A stretch of 64,000 nucleotides of DNA from Paracyclopina nana (GCA_019096065.1 JAGUCH010000007.1:2502501-2566500); one strand, 5' to 3'. Shown: positions 36,400 through 48,686, counted from the stretch's first letter. Notes: generated from the sequence alone by a model not told the origin. A program made the numbers and translations.

Positions 36400-37589
36400 A
36401 TGAGCAGTGGGTATCGCAGCACCAACCAACGTCGAGATTCGCCCAGTTCAAGCAGCCGGCCTAGGTCGAATTCGAAAACCTCCGATTCAGCAGTGCAGTA
36501 AGTGGACGGATCAATTTTTTATTGACAAATGCGTTGATTGTTATTTTGCATTAGCAGCAGAAATCGTAACAACGTCAACGGGAAGATGCCATCGGCAGCG
36601 CATCCAGATCAAATTTCAGATGGGATGGCGGGATTGGCGTTGGAAAATCTCAAGTATCCAGTGGGCTCGAAAGTGACTGCCAAGTTCAAGAATGGCTCCG
36701 TGGCCAGGGGAGAAGTCGTGGCCTACGACCCCATCATCAAAGTTGTCATTCTGAGTAACTGCGCTTTTGAGTCGCTCTTCCTCGGTTTCTCCACTAACTG
36801 ACATGTTTTCCTTCCAGAGTCTTCGGGCAGTCGACCAGGACACAATAACGTTTCGCTCGTCAATATCCTGCACTGCTCAGACATCAAAGTCGATGAGGAG
36901 GGTCACGAGCCGCCCAGAGAGCTGCAACCTCTCAACATCAACAAACTCGAGCACCGGCTCAAGGACAACTCGGAAAAAAAGAGGAAGCTCATCATGGCCT
37001 TCAAGGTCGGCATCTCGCCAGAAGGCCAGAAGCTGTTTCAGACCATCAACAAAACGTGAAAACAATCTTGTAGCTCCCTGCGCGGGCTCTTGTAATTTTT
37101 AATCATAATTGCAGCATCGACGACATCACATGGAATGGGGACAACATTGTGGTCATGAAAGATATCTACATTGAGCCCCCGTATCGACCTGAAAACATCA
37201 AGGCCAAAGGAGAGGGCAAGGGTCTAGTGTACATCAAGCAAATCGTGAGTATGCAAGTGTTGCGTTAAGGAGACCAGGATCTCATTATGCATGTTTCGCA
37301 GACCGAAAAATTTATCAGCGACGAAGAAGCCGCCAAAGCTAAACCAGCAACTGTGGCATCGCCACCACCTGCGCCTGAGGCAACACCAACGACGGCGACG
37401 ACTTCATCCAGACCTCCCTCAAATGCCACGAGCCCGAACCCCAATTCCTCGAACTCTGCCACACCTCCTCAGCACGGGCCTCCGAAAGGCTCCTCTGGAC
37501 CTCGTGGTGGTCAAAACAGGAACAATCCTGGGCGGAACGCTAACCGGCAACATCATGAACACCACGCAAAGACAATGTACAACAATTAA
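36400..37589 (+). CDS. LSM12: LSM12, RNA-associated Lsm-AD protein
   Basis: LSM12 couples ataxin-2 to other factors in translation and circadian control and has a role in NAADP signalling. Five exons (36400-36497, 36555-36754, 36818-37055, 37115-37244, 37302-37589) give 317 residues, longer than the vertebrate protein of about 195. The Lsm fold (YPVGSKVTAKFKNGSVARGE, EVVAYDP) and the anticodon-binding AD domain (ISPEGQKLFQTINKT, NIVVMKDIYIEPPYRPENI) are clear. Extra sequence is a Ser/Arg/Asn-rich N-terminal 50 residues and a Pro/Ser/Gly-Asn tail ending HHAKTMYNN. The start at 36400 follows the first ATG of the exon that splices in frame; ATG at 36586 would give a shorter form closer to the vertebrate length. 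Confidence 0.9.
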
Positions 37590-37999
37590 GGCCACCCTTA
37601 ATTACCACTTCTTCTTTCTCCCAAGCTCCTCTTCTTCCTAGATCACATTTATCCTACTTTCTCTTCCCTCTATCTCTCTCTTTGCTTCTTTTCAGCTTTG
37701 TTTGGTCCAAATTTAACAAGCCTCCCAAAGTGGCTGACTGAACCAAAGATTCGATCTGGCTGCCGACAACAAATTTCCCAAGAAGACCCACAAGAAGCGA
37801 CTTATTTCCCTTTTTACACTTTCTACACAACATGAGATTCAACAAATATGCTTAGCTACTCCTTGTTTGCTCCTGCTGCTGCTGCTGTTTTTTCCACGAT
37901 TTTGATTAATTTGCATTTTATGTCAACTGCTGATTACGCGTGGAAAAATGAACAAAATGCTCTCAGGTGCCTTCTTCATTCACTTTATTAAGGTCGGTT
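37590..37999. other. 3' region between LSM12 and a convergent membrane protein gene
   Basis: Pyrimidine-rich 3' untranslated sequence of LSM12 on the left and the 3' untranslated region of the convergent gene on the right. A CTG-repeat run near 37875-37890 is noted. No gene seen. Confidence 0.55.
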
Positions 38000-38852
38000 T
38001 CAACGATACTGCTGCTGTTGGTGGTGGACTGGTCCTGAGTAATACTGCCATTGCTGCTGTCCGTAATCATGCATGAGCTGCTGCTGCGGACTTGGAGGCG
38101 GATACTGCTCATACTGCTGAAGAACTTGTCTTCTTAGCATCTCGTTCTGCTGTTGCTGATACATTTCATACTGCTGCTGTTGCTGCTGGTTGACATACGG
38201 CGAGAGGTTGTGCTGGCTGTTGTAAAGGCCCAGAGGCTCGGTGAGCTCCCTGTGACGCTTTTTCAGTCTGCTTCGCAGCATTTCCACCGGGATCATGGCC
38301 AACAAAAGGAGGACTGAGAAGACGGCACCACCGAAGACTGAAAGGTAGTTCAAATGTGAAAAATTCTTCCGGTAATATATGATATGCGTACACTTACCAA
38401 CATAGGTGGACTCCGGATTGAGATCACAGAAGAGGCAGCCTCGCATCCCATATCTAGTCCAGTCGATGTATCCATAGTGTTTGAGCTGGTTGTATCCGAA
38501 CCAGAGCCAGAAAATGCTGATTGCGATCGACTTCCAAACTACCCAGACAAGTAAAAAGTCTTTGGAAAGCTGTCTTGCGCCTCCTATGAGGAGCACATTA
38601 GCCAATAGCGACACGACTGAGACGACCAAAGCTGGGCCTAGAATAAGAAGTGTGCATTGCGAAGCTTTGATAGGCGCACGTCGTACCTATGTCCTCCCAG
38701 GAGGGTGTGTAGGACCCCTGAGATATGTATGAGGGTAGTGGCTCTCCAAAGACGAGAAACAAGGCCAATCCTATGCCTGCCACAGAGCACAGAGCAAATA
38801 AAAGGCCGAGGACGGTACAGGTGATGGACAGGCAAGATGTTCCTCCAGACAT
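38000..38852 (-). CDS. Four-transmembrane protein with glutamine-rich tail
   Basis: Three exons (38852-38687, 38637-38398, 38337-38000) give 247 residues. Hydrophobic helices are CTVLGLLFALCSVAGIGLALFLVF, ALVVSVVSLLANVLLIGGA, FLLVWVVWKSIAISIFWLWF and AVFSVLLLLAMIPVEML. An extracellular loop between helices 3 and 4 carries CLFC. The cytoplasmic tail is dominated by Gln and Tyr runs (YVNQQQQQQYEMYQQQQNEM), encoded by CAG/CAA repeats that show as CTG runs on the plus strand. The layout resembles uncharacterised four-helix proteins of insects (DUF4728-like), but this is a guess from topology. Confidence 0.68.
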
Positions 38853-39513
38853 TTTCGCCGCTGCTATGCAAACATGATGATGATGCTATTTAAATTGTGT
38901 TTGTGTCTTGGTACCATTTGGGAAACTCTTCCCACGAGTCTAGCGCGAGCCAGCTCGGAACGAGGCTACAAAGATGCGGGCTTCCCCAAGTTGGGCCGAT
39001 GACATGCCTGGATTTTTTGGGAGACGAAGTTACTTGGGCGACTTTTGAAGGGGCTACCAATTAAGCGGAAGAAATTGGCCTTTGCGTTGCTGCGAGCGCC
39101 TCTGATTTGGTGCTCAACTTCTCGCATAAGGTGCGTCGCTTGTTCGTGCAACTATAATACCTGGTTACGTCAAAATGCTGCCAGAGTTTACGAGGGGTAG
39201 TATCCAATCTCCTCTCACGAAATAGAAATGACGATGCAGCCACTTCCGCTGATGAGGATATCTCTCTATCAAATTTGCATGCTCTAATAAATGACTGGCT
39301 TTTGTAATAAACTCTGCTTTGATGCATCCACTCAACTAAACATATTGGACTACAAAGGTGTTTTATTCTTTCAAAGTGTCCCATTTTTTATGGAGCAGAA
39401 GGAGAACAAACAAGTGTGGTGTTATTGGAAACCCCAAATTCTTGCCAAATGTTGCATGTGAACTGAAATTTAATTGGCTCTCATTACGCTAATTGTCGCG
39501 GTGCTCTCAGATC
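38853..39513. other. Intergenic stretch left of the orcokinin gene
   Basis: No gene is supported. The left part is the promoter side of the four-helix gene and the right part the 3' region of orcokinin, which ends at 39514. Confidence 0.5.
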
Positions 39514-42148
39514 CTATTCCAAATAGGTACGCTTTCCGAAGTCGTTGAATGCATAGTGGTCCATTTCGTCGAAATTCTTTTTGACAAAGTTATTGAATCC
39601 AGACCGGTCAATTTCGTCGAAATTCTTTTTGACAAAGTTGTTGAATCCAGACCGGTCGATTTCGTCGAAATTCTTCTTGACGAAGCTGTTGAATCCTGGT
39701 CTATCGATTTCATCAAAGTTTTTCTTCGCAAAGTTGTTGAAACCATACCGATCGATTTCATCAAAGTTCTTCTTGACAAAGTTGTTGAATCCTGATCGGT
39801 CAATTTCGTCAAAGTTCTTCTTTTCAACTCCAAAAGTCATCCCTCTGAAAAAGAAGCAAATTCATGCCACTTATCTGATTGTCGATATTCATATCTGTCA
39901 ATTCTCGTTGGGCCATTCAAGATCGATTGCCAATAATATGATGCATTCGGCCTAATTTATAGCATGTTTCTTAGCATGTTTTTTTAATGCCAAGCATTTT
40001 AAAAGTGGCGAAAATGACCGGCCAGTTCACCCTGTTTGACACCTGCACGCAACCGGTGCTTTTTGCTACGTTTACGCCAAATTGGTGGCATCTCCTAAAA
40101 AATAGCCGTAATGGCGGAATATTTTTTGCAGAATCTCTCAACCTTTGCTGCAAACCTCTAGAGCGCAATAAGATACAAGTTGCTCGTGGCTCAATAATGC
40201 AATCACGTTATTTGCATGCTTTCCTTGGTCGAGCCTAACGATCGTGATTAAGAGTGGCGGTGACAACCACCATGATGAATGATAAAATTGTCCTGTCCGC
40301 CAAGCATTTCTCACTGTGGGAAAACTCAGAGAAGACAACAAAGAATGCAAAATGTGGGAACACTTTCTGACAGTATCGTGCACACTTTTTCAATAGTGTA
40401 ATGACTCAAACTGCACTGATGCCGTATTCAAAATAATTCTGGCCAAAAATGCATTTGAGAATCGCACGCGATTTTCTGCTACTGAGTCAAAATGCGAGAA
40501 AACAAAGAGAGCACGTCAAGGCTTGGCAGGACCCTAGCAAAATTATGCTAAAATTCCTGATCGACTGCAAGTTTGCGAGCAACCTTTGCCGAAACTAATA
40601 AAAAGCTATTGTCGCAGCGGCGTGTCGACATGACTTTGCTGTCGTCATGAGCCTGCTTTCAGAACTATATTTTTCCCTTGAAAGAGAGCTAGCGTTACAT
40701 GGACACGAAATTGCTCTAGCGAAAGTCCACGCTTCCTTTTTCTGCCTTCAAAGATGTGTATATTCACATTAGAAGTCAGCTAGTGGGACATTCTTGAAGG
40801 AAGCGCCCGCCCTCTTCAAGCCTCTTACACTTTTGCTAAGTTAAAGAGATTTTCGATATACTAATAGGCTCAAGGAGCTGAGCTAACTAGCTTAGAGTTA
40901 CCTTAGAGGGTCATATCCTCTCTTGTCAACTCTTGGTACTTGATGGGAAAATGCCAAATGCCTCAGAATATTGCCTCCTCCAATGCTATCAAGTTGTCTT
41001 AGGATGTTCCCTCCTCCGATGCTATCGAGTTGTCGCAAGATATTTCCACCCCCTATGGAATCCAGGCTTTTGGGAGCGTCTCGCAAAATGTTGCCGCCAC
41101 CAATCGAATCTAGAGTTCGCACGTGACCTACTATAAAAATCAGCTTTTGAGTGCGTCAATTCCAGTTGAATGGCTACATTCAGAGGACACTTATTTTTGC
41201 TGAGCAGCATCTTCCATATTTTAACTGAGGCTGTCCAAAAATGACAAAATGGCCACTGTATAACTTTTTATCGCCACTCTATGATTGAGAGCTTCAAAGT
41301 TGAATTGAATTAGAAAGTTGGGCAAATAGACGGTTTTGTCCCTTGAGGTAGCTATTTTACCTTTGGCTCCATCGGTCTAGAAGAGAAGAAGGCAATTATA
41401 AGTCACGCTGTTCTTTATTGAAATTCTTGGCCTTTCATAGCAACAACATGAAGTGGCAGCTACAGTGTGCATTAGCAAATTTGAGCTCTATTTTGAAAGC
41501 CAATAAATTGCCTTCATGGCTGGCCTTTTTTCGTGACCTTTGACCAAATACATTGAGAAAGGTCAAGTGTGTCGGCCAACTTGGATTTTTGAGAATATCT
41601 CATCCCAAACTCAAACTATCAAGCTACGAGCTTGATAGTAAAAGTAAGCAGCTCTTTTTTCCGGTGCGCGCCGCTTTTAAATAGCACCCCTTTCCAATGA
41701 GCAGCCTCTTACTGATAATTCACATAATTATCAAAAAATCTAAAATGAGCAATTTTTAGGGTAAGTTGGTACCTTTTATTGAACAATGTTTCAAGGCCAC
41801 AAAGGCCAATGAAGGCCATTAATGATGACCTTCTCAAGGAACATTTCTTTAAAAATTAGTCGAGCTACTTAGTCTGTCCAAGCGTCCAAAATCAATCCTA
41901 AGGCTGAACATAGTATTCACTGAGTTGATTTATGCTAGTACATAAGCTAAGTTCATTAACAAAATGGCCATTAAGCCTCTGTAAGAGTGATTTTTCGAAA
42001 AAACGTAGCTATAGCTGATTTATGTTGCCGCACTCTGAAGTGTGTGTTAAGGAACTAGAATGTGCAATTGAGATTATACCTCGGAAAGAGGTGCTGCCAA
42101 TGAAGTGGAGGCCAGCAGAACCACCAGGAGGATCGGAGCAAACTCCAT
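39514..42148 (-). CDS. Orcokinin A precursor (isoform ending in exon A)
   Basis: A secreted neuropeptide precursor of arthropod type. Exons 42148-42080 (signal peptide [19 protein letters not shown]), a 16-nt microexon 41376-41361, and 39842-39514 give 137 residues in frame. Exon A encodes six copies separated by Lys-Lys processing sites: [14 protein letters not shown] three times, the variants [14 protein letters not shown] and [14 protein letters not shown], and a divergent last copy [13 protein letters not shown] followed by Gly-Lys-Arg, which predicts an amidated C-terminus. The terminal exon for the B isoform lies between the microexon and exon A, and is skipped here. The acceptor used is cagag|GG; using the preceding cag would shift the frame. 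Confidence 0.9.
40898..42148 (-). CDS. Orcokinin B precursor (isoform ending in exon B)
   Basis: The alternative product of the same gene: exons 42148-42080, 41376-41361 and 41127-40898 give 104 residues. After the shared signal peptide and TDGAKG linker come four copies of the B-type peptide [10 protein letters not shown], each bordered by a single Arg ([14 protein letters not shown]), then a tail with [10 protein letters not shown]. Insect orcokinin B peptides have the same LDSxGGGNL core and single-Arg cleavage. Both terminal exons start in phase 1 after the microexon, so each has its own stop codon and they are mutually exclusive. The microexon ends AAAG, and both isoforms therefore share the sequence through AKG. 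Confidence 0.88.
41361..41376 (-). other. 16-nt microexon of the orcokinin gene
   Basis: Flanked by cttctcttctag before and gtaaaatagc after. It brings the frame from phase 0 to phase 1, which both terminal exons need; skipping it would put both out of frame. It encodes TDGAK. Confidence 0.75.
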
Positions 42149-42995
42149 TACTATTTGTGCTAAATCCTTAATAGCTGTTACGAATCCTATAATATACGTA
42201 TAGCCAGTTGCGATATGTAGCCTTCGTCGAGCCCGACTGAATTTCTCGACCGCCACTCTCTCCATAAATAGAGCCAGGCCCACAAACAGAGAGCTCTCCA
42301 GAATCGCTCAATGTGTTTACCTAACTATCGTTGCTAATGGCTGTGCGATGATCCAGTTATTATAGTGCGCGAGGTAATAAAGATAGCACATCCGGGAATT
42401 CTTTTATGGCTTTGAAGACCTGAATCAATTCATTATTTCATTCGTAATGTTGTGTCAATTATAGTATGGACTTGAATTAATGCACAGCATGTAGCTAATT
42501 GTAGACCTACCAAAATTATGATGGCTTCATCTGGCAGTTGAATACCTTTCAGAAAAACATAGCCTCTCATGAACTACCAATCGTCATCATTAATCACTAG
42601 CTTTAGGCATGCACATCAATTAAGGGGCTTGGTGCTAAGTGTTGACGAATGGATCATTTCTCACCTATAGCTACATAAGGTCAATCAAAGCCTGCAAGTC
42701 TGCAAGAACTCGTGAAAGTAATTGCCAATTTTCCCAGGAATCGCTCTTTGTGGGCTGATGGACGGTGCGTGACGTTTGCCCCTTTCTTTTCGCTCCTGGC
42801 TGTCATTCCTCCTCTCTTTTTGCTCCTTTCCCATTTGGGACCGATTCCAAACGAAAACAGCCTGATAGGGCACAACAGAAACTTCAAGAAACAACTATCC
42901 CTCTTTATGCTTTAGTCAGGAGTTTAAGTATGACATGTTGGCTCCCATGAGATTTCACGAAAGTTTCAAAGCATACGTTCACGGAAGCAAAACAT
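42149..42995. other. Upstream region of orcokinin
   Basis: No gene found. It should include the orcokinin promoter; open frames on both strands are short and lack splice signals or recognisable sequence. The fold-back element begins at 42996, preceded by its 9-bp target copy (42987-42995). Confidence 0.5.
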
Positions 42996-43199
42996 CGGGT
43001 TGTCTAAAACCCGCACCCGCACCGACCCGCACCGACCCGCACCGACCCGCACCGACCCGCACCGACCCGCACCGATCCGCACCGAACCGCACTGACCCGC
43101 ACCAAGCCGCACCGACACGCATCGACACGCACTGACCCACAAAAACCGGCACCATACCGCACAAACCAATAGAATACAAAAAAAGCTTAAAAAAGGCTT

Positions 43200-45000
43200 C
43201 TGCCAGCATGAGCTTTTAATCAAAACTTCAAAAGAAATTTCAAACCCGCACCAAGAAGTAACTTTTTTCAAAGTGGTTACTGCTGCTAGCATGACCATTC
43301 TGGCACAAGTGCAAGAAAAGTTACTGCAGTGGCTGGCCAAGAAACAGCCATTTCTGCTCTCCTTTGTAGCGAAGCAAATCTTCAAGTGCGGTTTCAAACC
43401 CGCTCCAACAAGTAACTTGTTTGAAAGTGGTTACTGCAAAAGTTAGCTGGTAGCATGACCTTTCTGGCACAAGTGGTCTTTTTGGCCTTTGCAAGAAAAG
43501 TTACTGCAGTGGCTGGCCAAGAAACAGCCATTTCTGCTCTCCTTTATAGCGAAGCAAAACTTCAAGTGCAATTTCAAACCCGCGCCAAGAAGTAACTTTT
43601 TTCAAAGTGGTTACTGCAAAAGTTAGCTGGTAGCATGACCTTTCTGGCACAAGTGGCCTTTTTGGCCTTTGCAAGTATAGTTACTGCAGTGGCTGGCCAA
43701 GAAACAGCCATTTCTGCTCTCCTATGTAGCGAAGCAAAACTTCAAGTGCAATTTCAAACCCGCGCCAAGAAGTAACTTTTTCAAAGTGGTTACTGCAAAA
43801 GTTAGCTGGTAGCATGACCTTTCTGGCACAAGTGGCCTTTTTGGCCTTTGCAAGAAAAGTTACTGCAGTGGCTGGCCAAGAAACAGCCATTTCTGCTCTC
43901 CTATGTAGCGAAGCAAAACTTCAAGTGCAATTTCAAACCCGCGCCAAGAAGTAACTTTTTTCAAAGTGGTTACTGCAAAAGTTAGCTGGTAGCATGACCT
44001 TTCTGGCACAACTGGCCTTTTTGGCCTTTGCAAGAAAAGTTACTGCAGTGGCTGGCCAAGAAACAGCCATTTCTGCTCTCCTATGTAGCGAAGCAAAACT
44101 TCAAGTGCAATTTCAAACCCGCGCCAAGAAGTAACTTTTTTCAAAGTGGTTACTGCAAAAGTTAGCTGGTAGCATGACCTTTCTGGCACAACTGGCCTTT
44201 TTGGCCTTTGCAAGAAAAGTTACTGCAGTGGCTGGCCAAGAAACAGCCATTTCTGCTCTCCTATGTAGCGAAGCAAAATTTCAAGTGCGATTTCAAACCC
44301 GCGCCAAGAAGTAACTTTTTTCAAAGTGGTTACTGCAAAAGATAGCTGGTAGCATGACCTTTCTGGCACAAGTGGTCTTTTTGGCCTTTGCAAGAAAAGT
44401 TACTGCAGTGGCTGGCCAAGAAACAGCCATTTCTGCTCTCCTATGTAGCGAAGCAAAACTTCAAGTGCAATTTTAAACCCGCGCCAAGAAGTAACTTTTT
44501 CAAAGTGGTTACTGCAAAAGTTAGCTGGTAGCATGACCTTTCTGGCACAAGTGGTCTTTTTGGCCTTTGCAAGAAAAGTTACTGCAGTGGCTGGCCAAGA
44601 AACAGCCATTTCTGCTCTCCTATGTAGCGAAGCAAAACTTCAAGTGCAATTTCAAACCCGCGCCAAGAAGTAACATTTTTCAAAGTGGTTACTGCAAAAG
44701 TTAGCTGGTAGCATGACCTTTCTGGCACAAGTGGCCTTTTTGGCCTTTGCAAGAAAAGTTACTGCAGTGGCTGGCCAAGAAACAGCCATTTCTGCTCTTC
44801 TATGTAGCGAAGCAAAACGTCAAGTGCGATTTCAAACCCGCGCCAAGAAGTAACTTTTTTCAAAGTGGTTACTGCAAAAGATAGCTGGTAGCATGACCTT
44901 TCTGGCACAAGTGGTCTTTTTGGCCTTTGCAAGAAAAGTTACTGCAGTGGCTGGCCAAGAAACAGCCATTTCTGCTCTCCTATGTAGCGAAGCAGGACTT
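43200..45000. repeat. Tandem array of a 180-bp unit, left arm of FB1
   Basis: Successive units begin GCGCCAAGAAGTAAC, spaced 178-181 bp, and differ by a few per cent. The sequence repeats almost exactly from 43921 to 44101 to 44281. Confidence 0.85.
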
Positions 45001-45189
45001 TTCTTGAGGCCTAAAATTTGCTGAGGCAGTTGGGAACTATTAGAGTCAAAAAATTACTTTAAGGCATCTCTAGGCCCAACTGCTGATTGGACTTCATAAG
45101 TCCTACCTCAAAAAGTTGGACTTACAATGCTGACTTTAGCTGTGCCATAATAAGGCTTAATGCAAAGCAGATTGAGGTTTGAAATCACA

Positions 45190-46150
45190 CTTGAAGTTTT
45201 GCATCGCTACATAGGAGAGCAGAAATGGCTATTTCTTGGCCAGCCACTGCAGTAACTTTTCTTGCAAAGGCCAAAAAGGCCACTTGTGCCAGAAAGGTCA
45301 TGCTACCAGCTAACTTTGCAGTAACTACTTTGAAAAATGTTACTTCTTGGCGCGGGTTTGAAATTGCACTTGAAGTTTTGCTTCGCTACAAAGGAGAGCA
45401 GAAATGGCTGTTTCTTGGCCAGCCACTGCAGTAACTTTTCTTGCAAAGGCCAAAAAGGCCAGTTGTGCCAGAAAGGTCATGCTACCAGCTAACTTTTGCA
45501 GTAACCACTTTGAAAAAGTTACTTCTTGGCGCGGGTTTGAAATTGCACTTGAAGTTTTGCTTACATAGGAGAGAAGAAATGGCTGTTTCTTGGCCAGCCA
45601 CTGCAGTAACTTTTCTTGCAAAGGCCAAAAAGACCACTTGTGCCAGAAAGGTCATGCTACCAGCTAACTTTTGCAGTAACCACTTTGAAAAAGTTACTTC
45701 TTGGCGCGGGTTTGAAATTGCACTTGAAGTTTTGCTTCACATAGGAGAGCAGAAATGGCTGTTTCTTGGCCAGCCATTGCAGTAACTTTTCTTGCAAAGG
45801 CCAAAAGACCACTTGTGCCAGAAAGGTCATGCTAGCAGCTATCTTTGCAGTAACCACTTTGAAAAAGTTACTTCTTGGCGCGGGTTTGAAATCGCACTTG
45901 AAGTTTTGCTTTACATAGGAGAGCAGAAATGGCTGTTTCTTGGCCAGCCACTGCAGTAACTTTTCTTGCAAAGGCCAAAAAGGCCACTTGTGCCAGAAAG
46001 GTCATGCTACCAGCTAACTTTTGCAGTAACCACTTTGAAAAAAGTTACTTCTTGGCGCGGGTTTGAAATTGCACTTGAAGTTTTGCTTCGCTACATAGGA
46101 GAGCAGAAATGGCTGTTTCTTGGCCAGGCATTGCAGTTACCACTTTAAAA
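45190..46150. repeat. Inverted array of the 180-bp unit, right arm of FB1
   Basis: The same unit in the opposite orientation (GTTACTTCTTGGCGCGG), five to six copies, some with short deletions beside GTTTTGCTT. Confidence 0.82.
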
Positions 46151-46450
46151 TTTGAAGTTTTAAGTTCATGATAGCTAGCACCTGACATTTCCACTTGAAT
46201 TTATTCATTTTTAGATATTTTTGATAAATGGCTTTATTCATGGCCAGTTGTGCCTTTAAGCTTTAGCTTGCTACTAATAAAGTGCTTTATCTATGTTTAG
46301 TTTGCTTTTTATTGTGTTTTTTTTTTGTTTGTGTGGTATGGTGCGGGTTGGTGCGGCTTGGTGCGGGTTGGTGCGGGTTGGTGCGGGTCGGTGCGGGTCG
46401 GTGCGGGTTGGTGCGGGTCGGCGCAGCTTTTAGACGCGGCCGCAAAACAT

Positions 46451-47039
46451 AGTGAACGGGATCGAGCTAGAGAGAAGCTAGCATATGCGAGATAATTGAT
46501 TCAAGCAATCTTACGAGCCTCAATATCCCACTTATCGTCACATTCTTTCAAGTAATGGCTATCGAACAAGCTGATCGAAGTGAAAGCTCTGGAACCAAAG
46601 GAAACGAGCAATTTCTTTGTCAGAGCTGCTGGCGATTTCGATGAAGGTATCACTCGCCTCAGTGCAGAGGCCGCAACCTCACATACCCTGATCCTGGCGA
46701 GGCACCTCTTGGCACGCTTAATGGACAGTTGACCTGTGGTTAAGTCTCCGATCTTTCCCCCTGATCCTTACAGGGGTCAGAACCTCACAAGCACGGGAGC
46801 AATAATATACTTATTAAGGTCAGGTATTCAAGTCTATTCATTCAGCAGGCACATCACATCACATAAAACAGCTTAAATCAGAGGTCAGTACAATACAGCA
46901 AAGTCCTTTTCTGTGGTCAGATCTTCTGTGTCAATGCTCTTCAACTTGGTGGAGAAACTCTGGGTAGACTGCTGCTGGCAGAGCTCACCTCAGCAGACCT
47001 CGAGCTCTGAGGTCTACATGATGCTCCTCTGAAGTCTCC
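46451..47039. other. Sequence between two fold-back elements
   Basis: No open frame or element recognised. It is probably older host sequence; it continues on the far side of FB3 at 62134. Confidence 0.4.
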
Positions 47040-47416
47040 CAAAGAACGGGACCTCCTAAAAGGCACACAATGCCCACAATTTGGCCCACACGGCCCACAC
47101 TACACACACGGCACACACATGGCACACAATTACTAAAAGGCACACACAAGCCTAATTGCATACTTAGAGATGGATATTCCCCATTTTTGAGTTGGTTCCC
47201 AAAATTAAGCCTGTTTTCCAGTTCTCACACAAAAAACTGAGATGCTGAGTCATCTTTAGCCGAGTCTCAGCAGTTTTTCAAATTTCCAGCTACTTTAGTT
47301 ATTCCATCCATTCTATTAGAGCTTGGCACACACAGCACACAATCTGGCACACACGGCACACAATTTGGCACACACGGCACACACAAGTCTAAAACTCATA
47401 CTTAGCGATGGAAATT

Positions 47417-47609
47417 TGTAGCAGGATCCCGAGCCTGCGTGCCTGCGCTCTCGCCTCCCTCCCGGGGCGATTACTATGATTGTATACGGGCAGTAAATAC
47501 ACGACCATGCTCGAGCGAACAGCTCGACAATATATTCCCTAATACGCAGTAAGGTCTACAAGTTAATATGGCGTAGCGCATTGGTCTCAAGAGTGTTTGA
47601 ACCCCTACA
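47417..47609 (+). repeat. 5' LTR of the retrotransposon
   Basis: 193 bp, begins TGTAGCAGGATCC and ends CCCCTACA. It differs from the 3' LTR at three positions by eye once the 104-bp MITE insertion is removed. Confidence 0.88.
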
Positions 47610-47612
47610 AAT

Positions 47613-47630
47613 TGGCGCGGTGCTGAGGAC
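47613..47630 (+). other. Primer binding site
   Basis: TGGCGCGGTGCTGAGGAC, three bases after the LTR. The TGG start fits complementarity to a tRNA 3' CCA end; the tRNA is not identified. Confidence 0.6.
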
Positions 47631-48678
47631 AACTCTTCGAGTACTGCAAAACACACGACGCCTTTGCTCCCGCCTCCACTCCCGGAAAAGTTCATACAAG
47701 GAGGTCGTTTTCGACAACGACCAGATCAAGATCGGGAACAGGAAGCAATAATATTGGTGCGTTCAGGCTGAAAGCATGCCACGAACATCCCTTACACCTC
47801 GCCTCCAAGGCTCGAGGCTGCTGTGGTTGTGACCACCACTCTTGCGTTCCGGCTGAAAGTATGCCACGAACATCAACCTCACCCTCGCTGAGGCTACGGT
47901 AGCCGAGGCTACCAAAGCTCACGAGCGGGAGCAACTTGGGCAGCAGATCCCGTCACCCGCGTCGTCCATGGAGACACCGAGTGCAGATGCTGTGCCCCCT
48001 GGTTCCATACACCAGGACCGTTTCCGCGTCGAGGCCGGGGGCGCCCTTGAGAAGGAGGCCACCAACCCCTGGGTCACCAGAAGCGCGTAATACAGTAGGC
48101 ATTGCATCACTCAGCAGAAAGATGCAACGAGCCACTATATGATAACTAGTCACTGTACACGCATTGCTTTGGATATGTACGCGCGCACGCTTATGGCGCA
48201 GGCAAAGCTTAAAGCTTTCTTCTTCTTCTTCTTCGCCCAAATATACACAGGGCGGGTCAGCAACCCCCCTAAGGCAGCGACCCAAGATCGTATCAGTTAG
48301 AGTGCCAGAGCCGCTCCGTCCCAATGCATTTCAACGCACAATTGCCGCTGCAATTTACGTATTGGCCATCTTGCAGCGAGACAAAAGAGCGCCTATAAAC
48401 AAGCCATAAAACTGGCCCCTTTATGAGGGCTGCATGCTGCGCTTCACATGTGCAAGGCAATTAGTGAGATTGTCTGTCAACGCACTAAAAGCCATTATTC
48501 TCGCATGCGCAGTAGTCGCTCCAAACAACCTTCTTGTTTAACGATCGTCAAAATCTCCCAGCGGGGACCGGATCGCACAAACAATTTCGAATCGCTGCAC
48601 TAAAACGATCACCCGAGGGTCAGAAAACTGCAGCGGATGCTGTGGGTGAGCGGTCGCTGCATAGGGGACGAGAGAGGC

Positions 48679-48686
48679 TATAAAAG
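48679..48686 (+). promoter_or_regulatory. TATA-like box upstream of gag
   Basis: TATAAAAG about 170 bp before the gag start, far from the LTR. It could be an internal promoter of the retrotransposon or chance. Confidence 0.35.

Larger units (their letters stand above)
42996..46441. mobile_element. Fold-back element FB1 with GC-rich terminal arrays
   Basis: A 3.4-kb palindromic element. Both ends carry arrays of a 10-bp unit (ACCGACCCGC at 43007-43170, its complement at 46338-46420), just inside imperfect termini sharing GTCTAAAA. Inside are arrays of a 180-bp unit: about ten copies rightward (43200-45000) and five to six inverted (45190-46150), around a 185-bp unique centre. The 9-mer GCAAAACAT borders it on both sides (42987-42995 and 46442-46450), as expected of a target duplication. 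The open frames inside are only readings of the repeat. Size of the duplication and shape suggest a MULE- or Foldback-type non-autonomous transposon. Confidence 0.82.

Noticed and set aside
40898..41127. Orcokinin B exon as a separate neuropeptide gene
   Set aside because: It has no signal peptide of its own; the shared signal exon and microexon join it in frame.
43681..46148. Repeated 69-residue open frames in the 180-bp arrays
   Set aside because: The same frame recurs in each unit with frameshifts between units, on the strand set by arm orientation. An effect of the satellite-like repeat.
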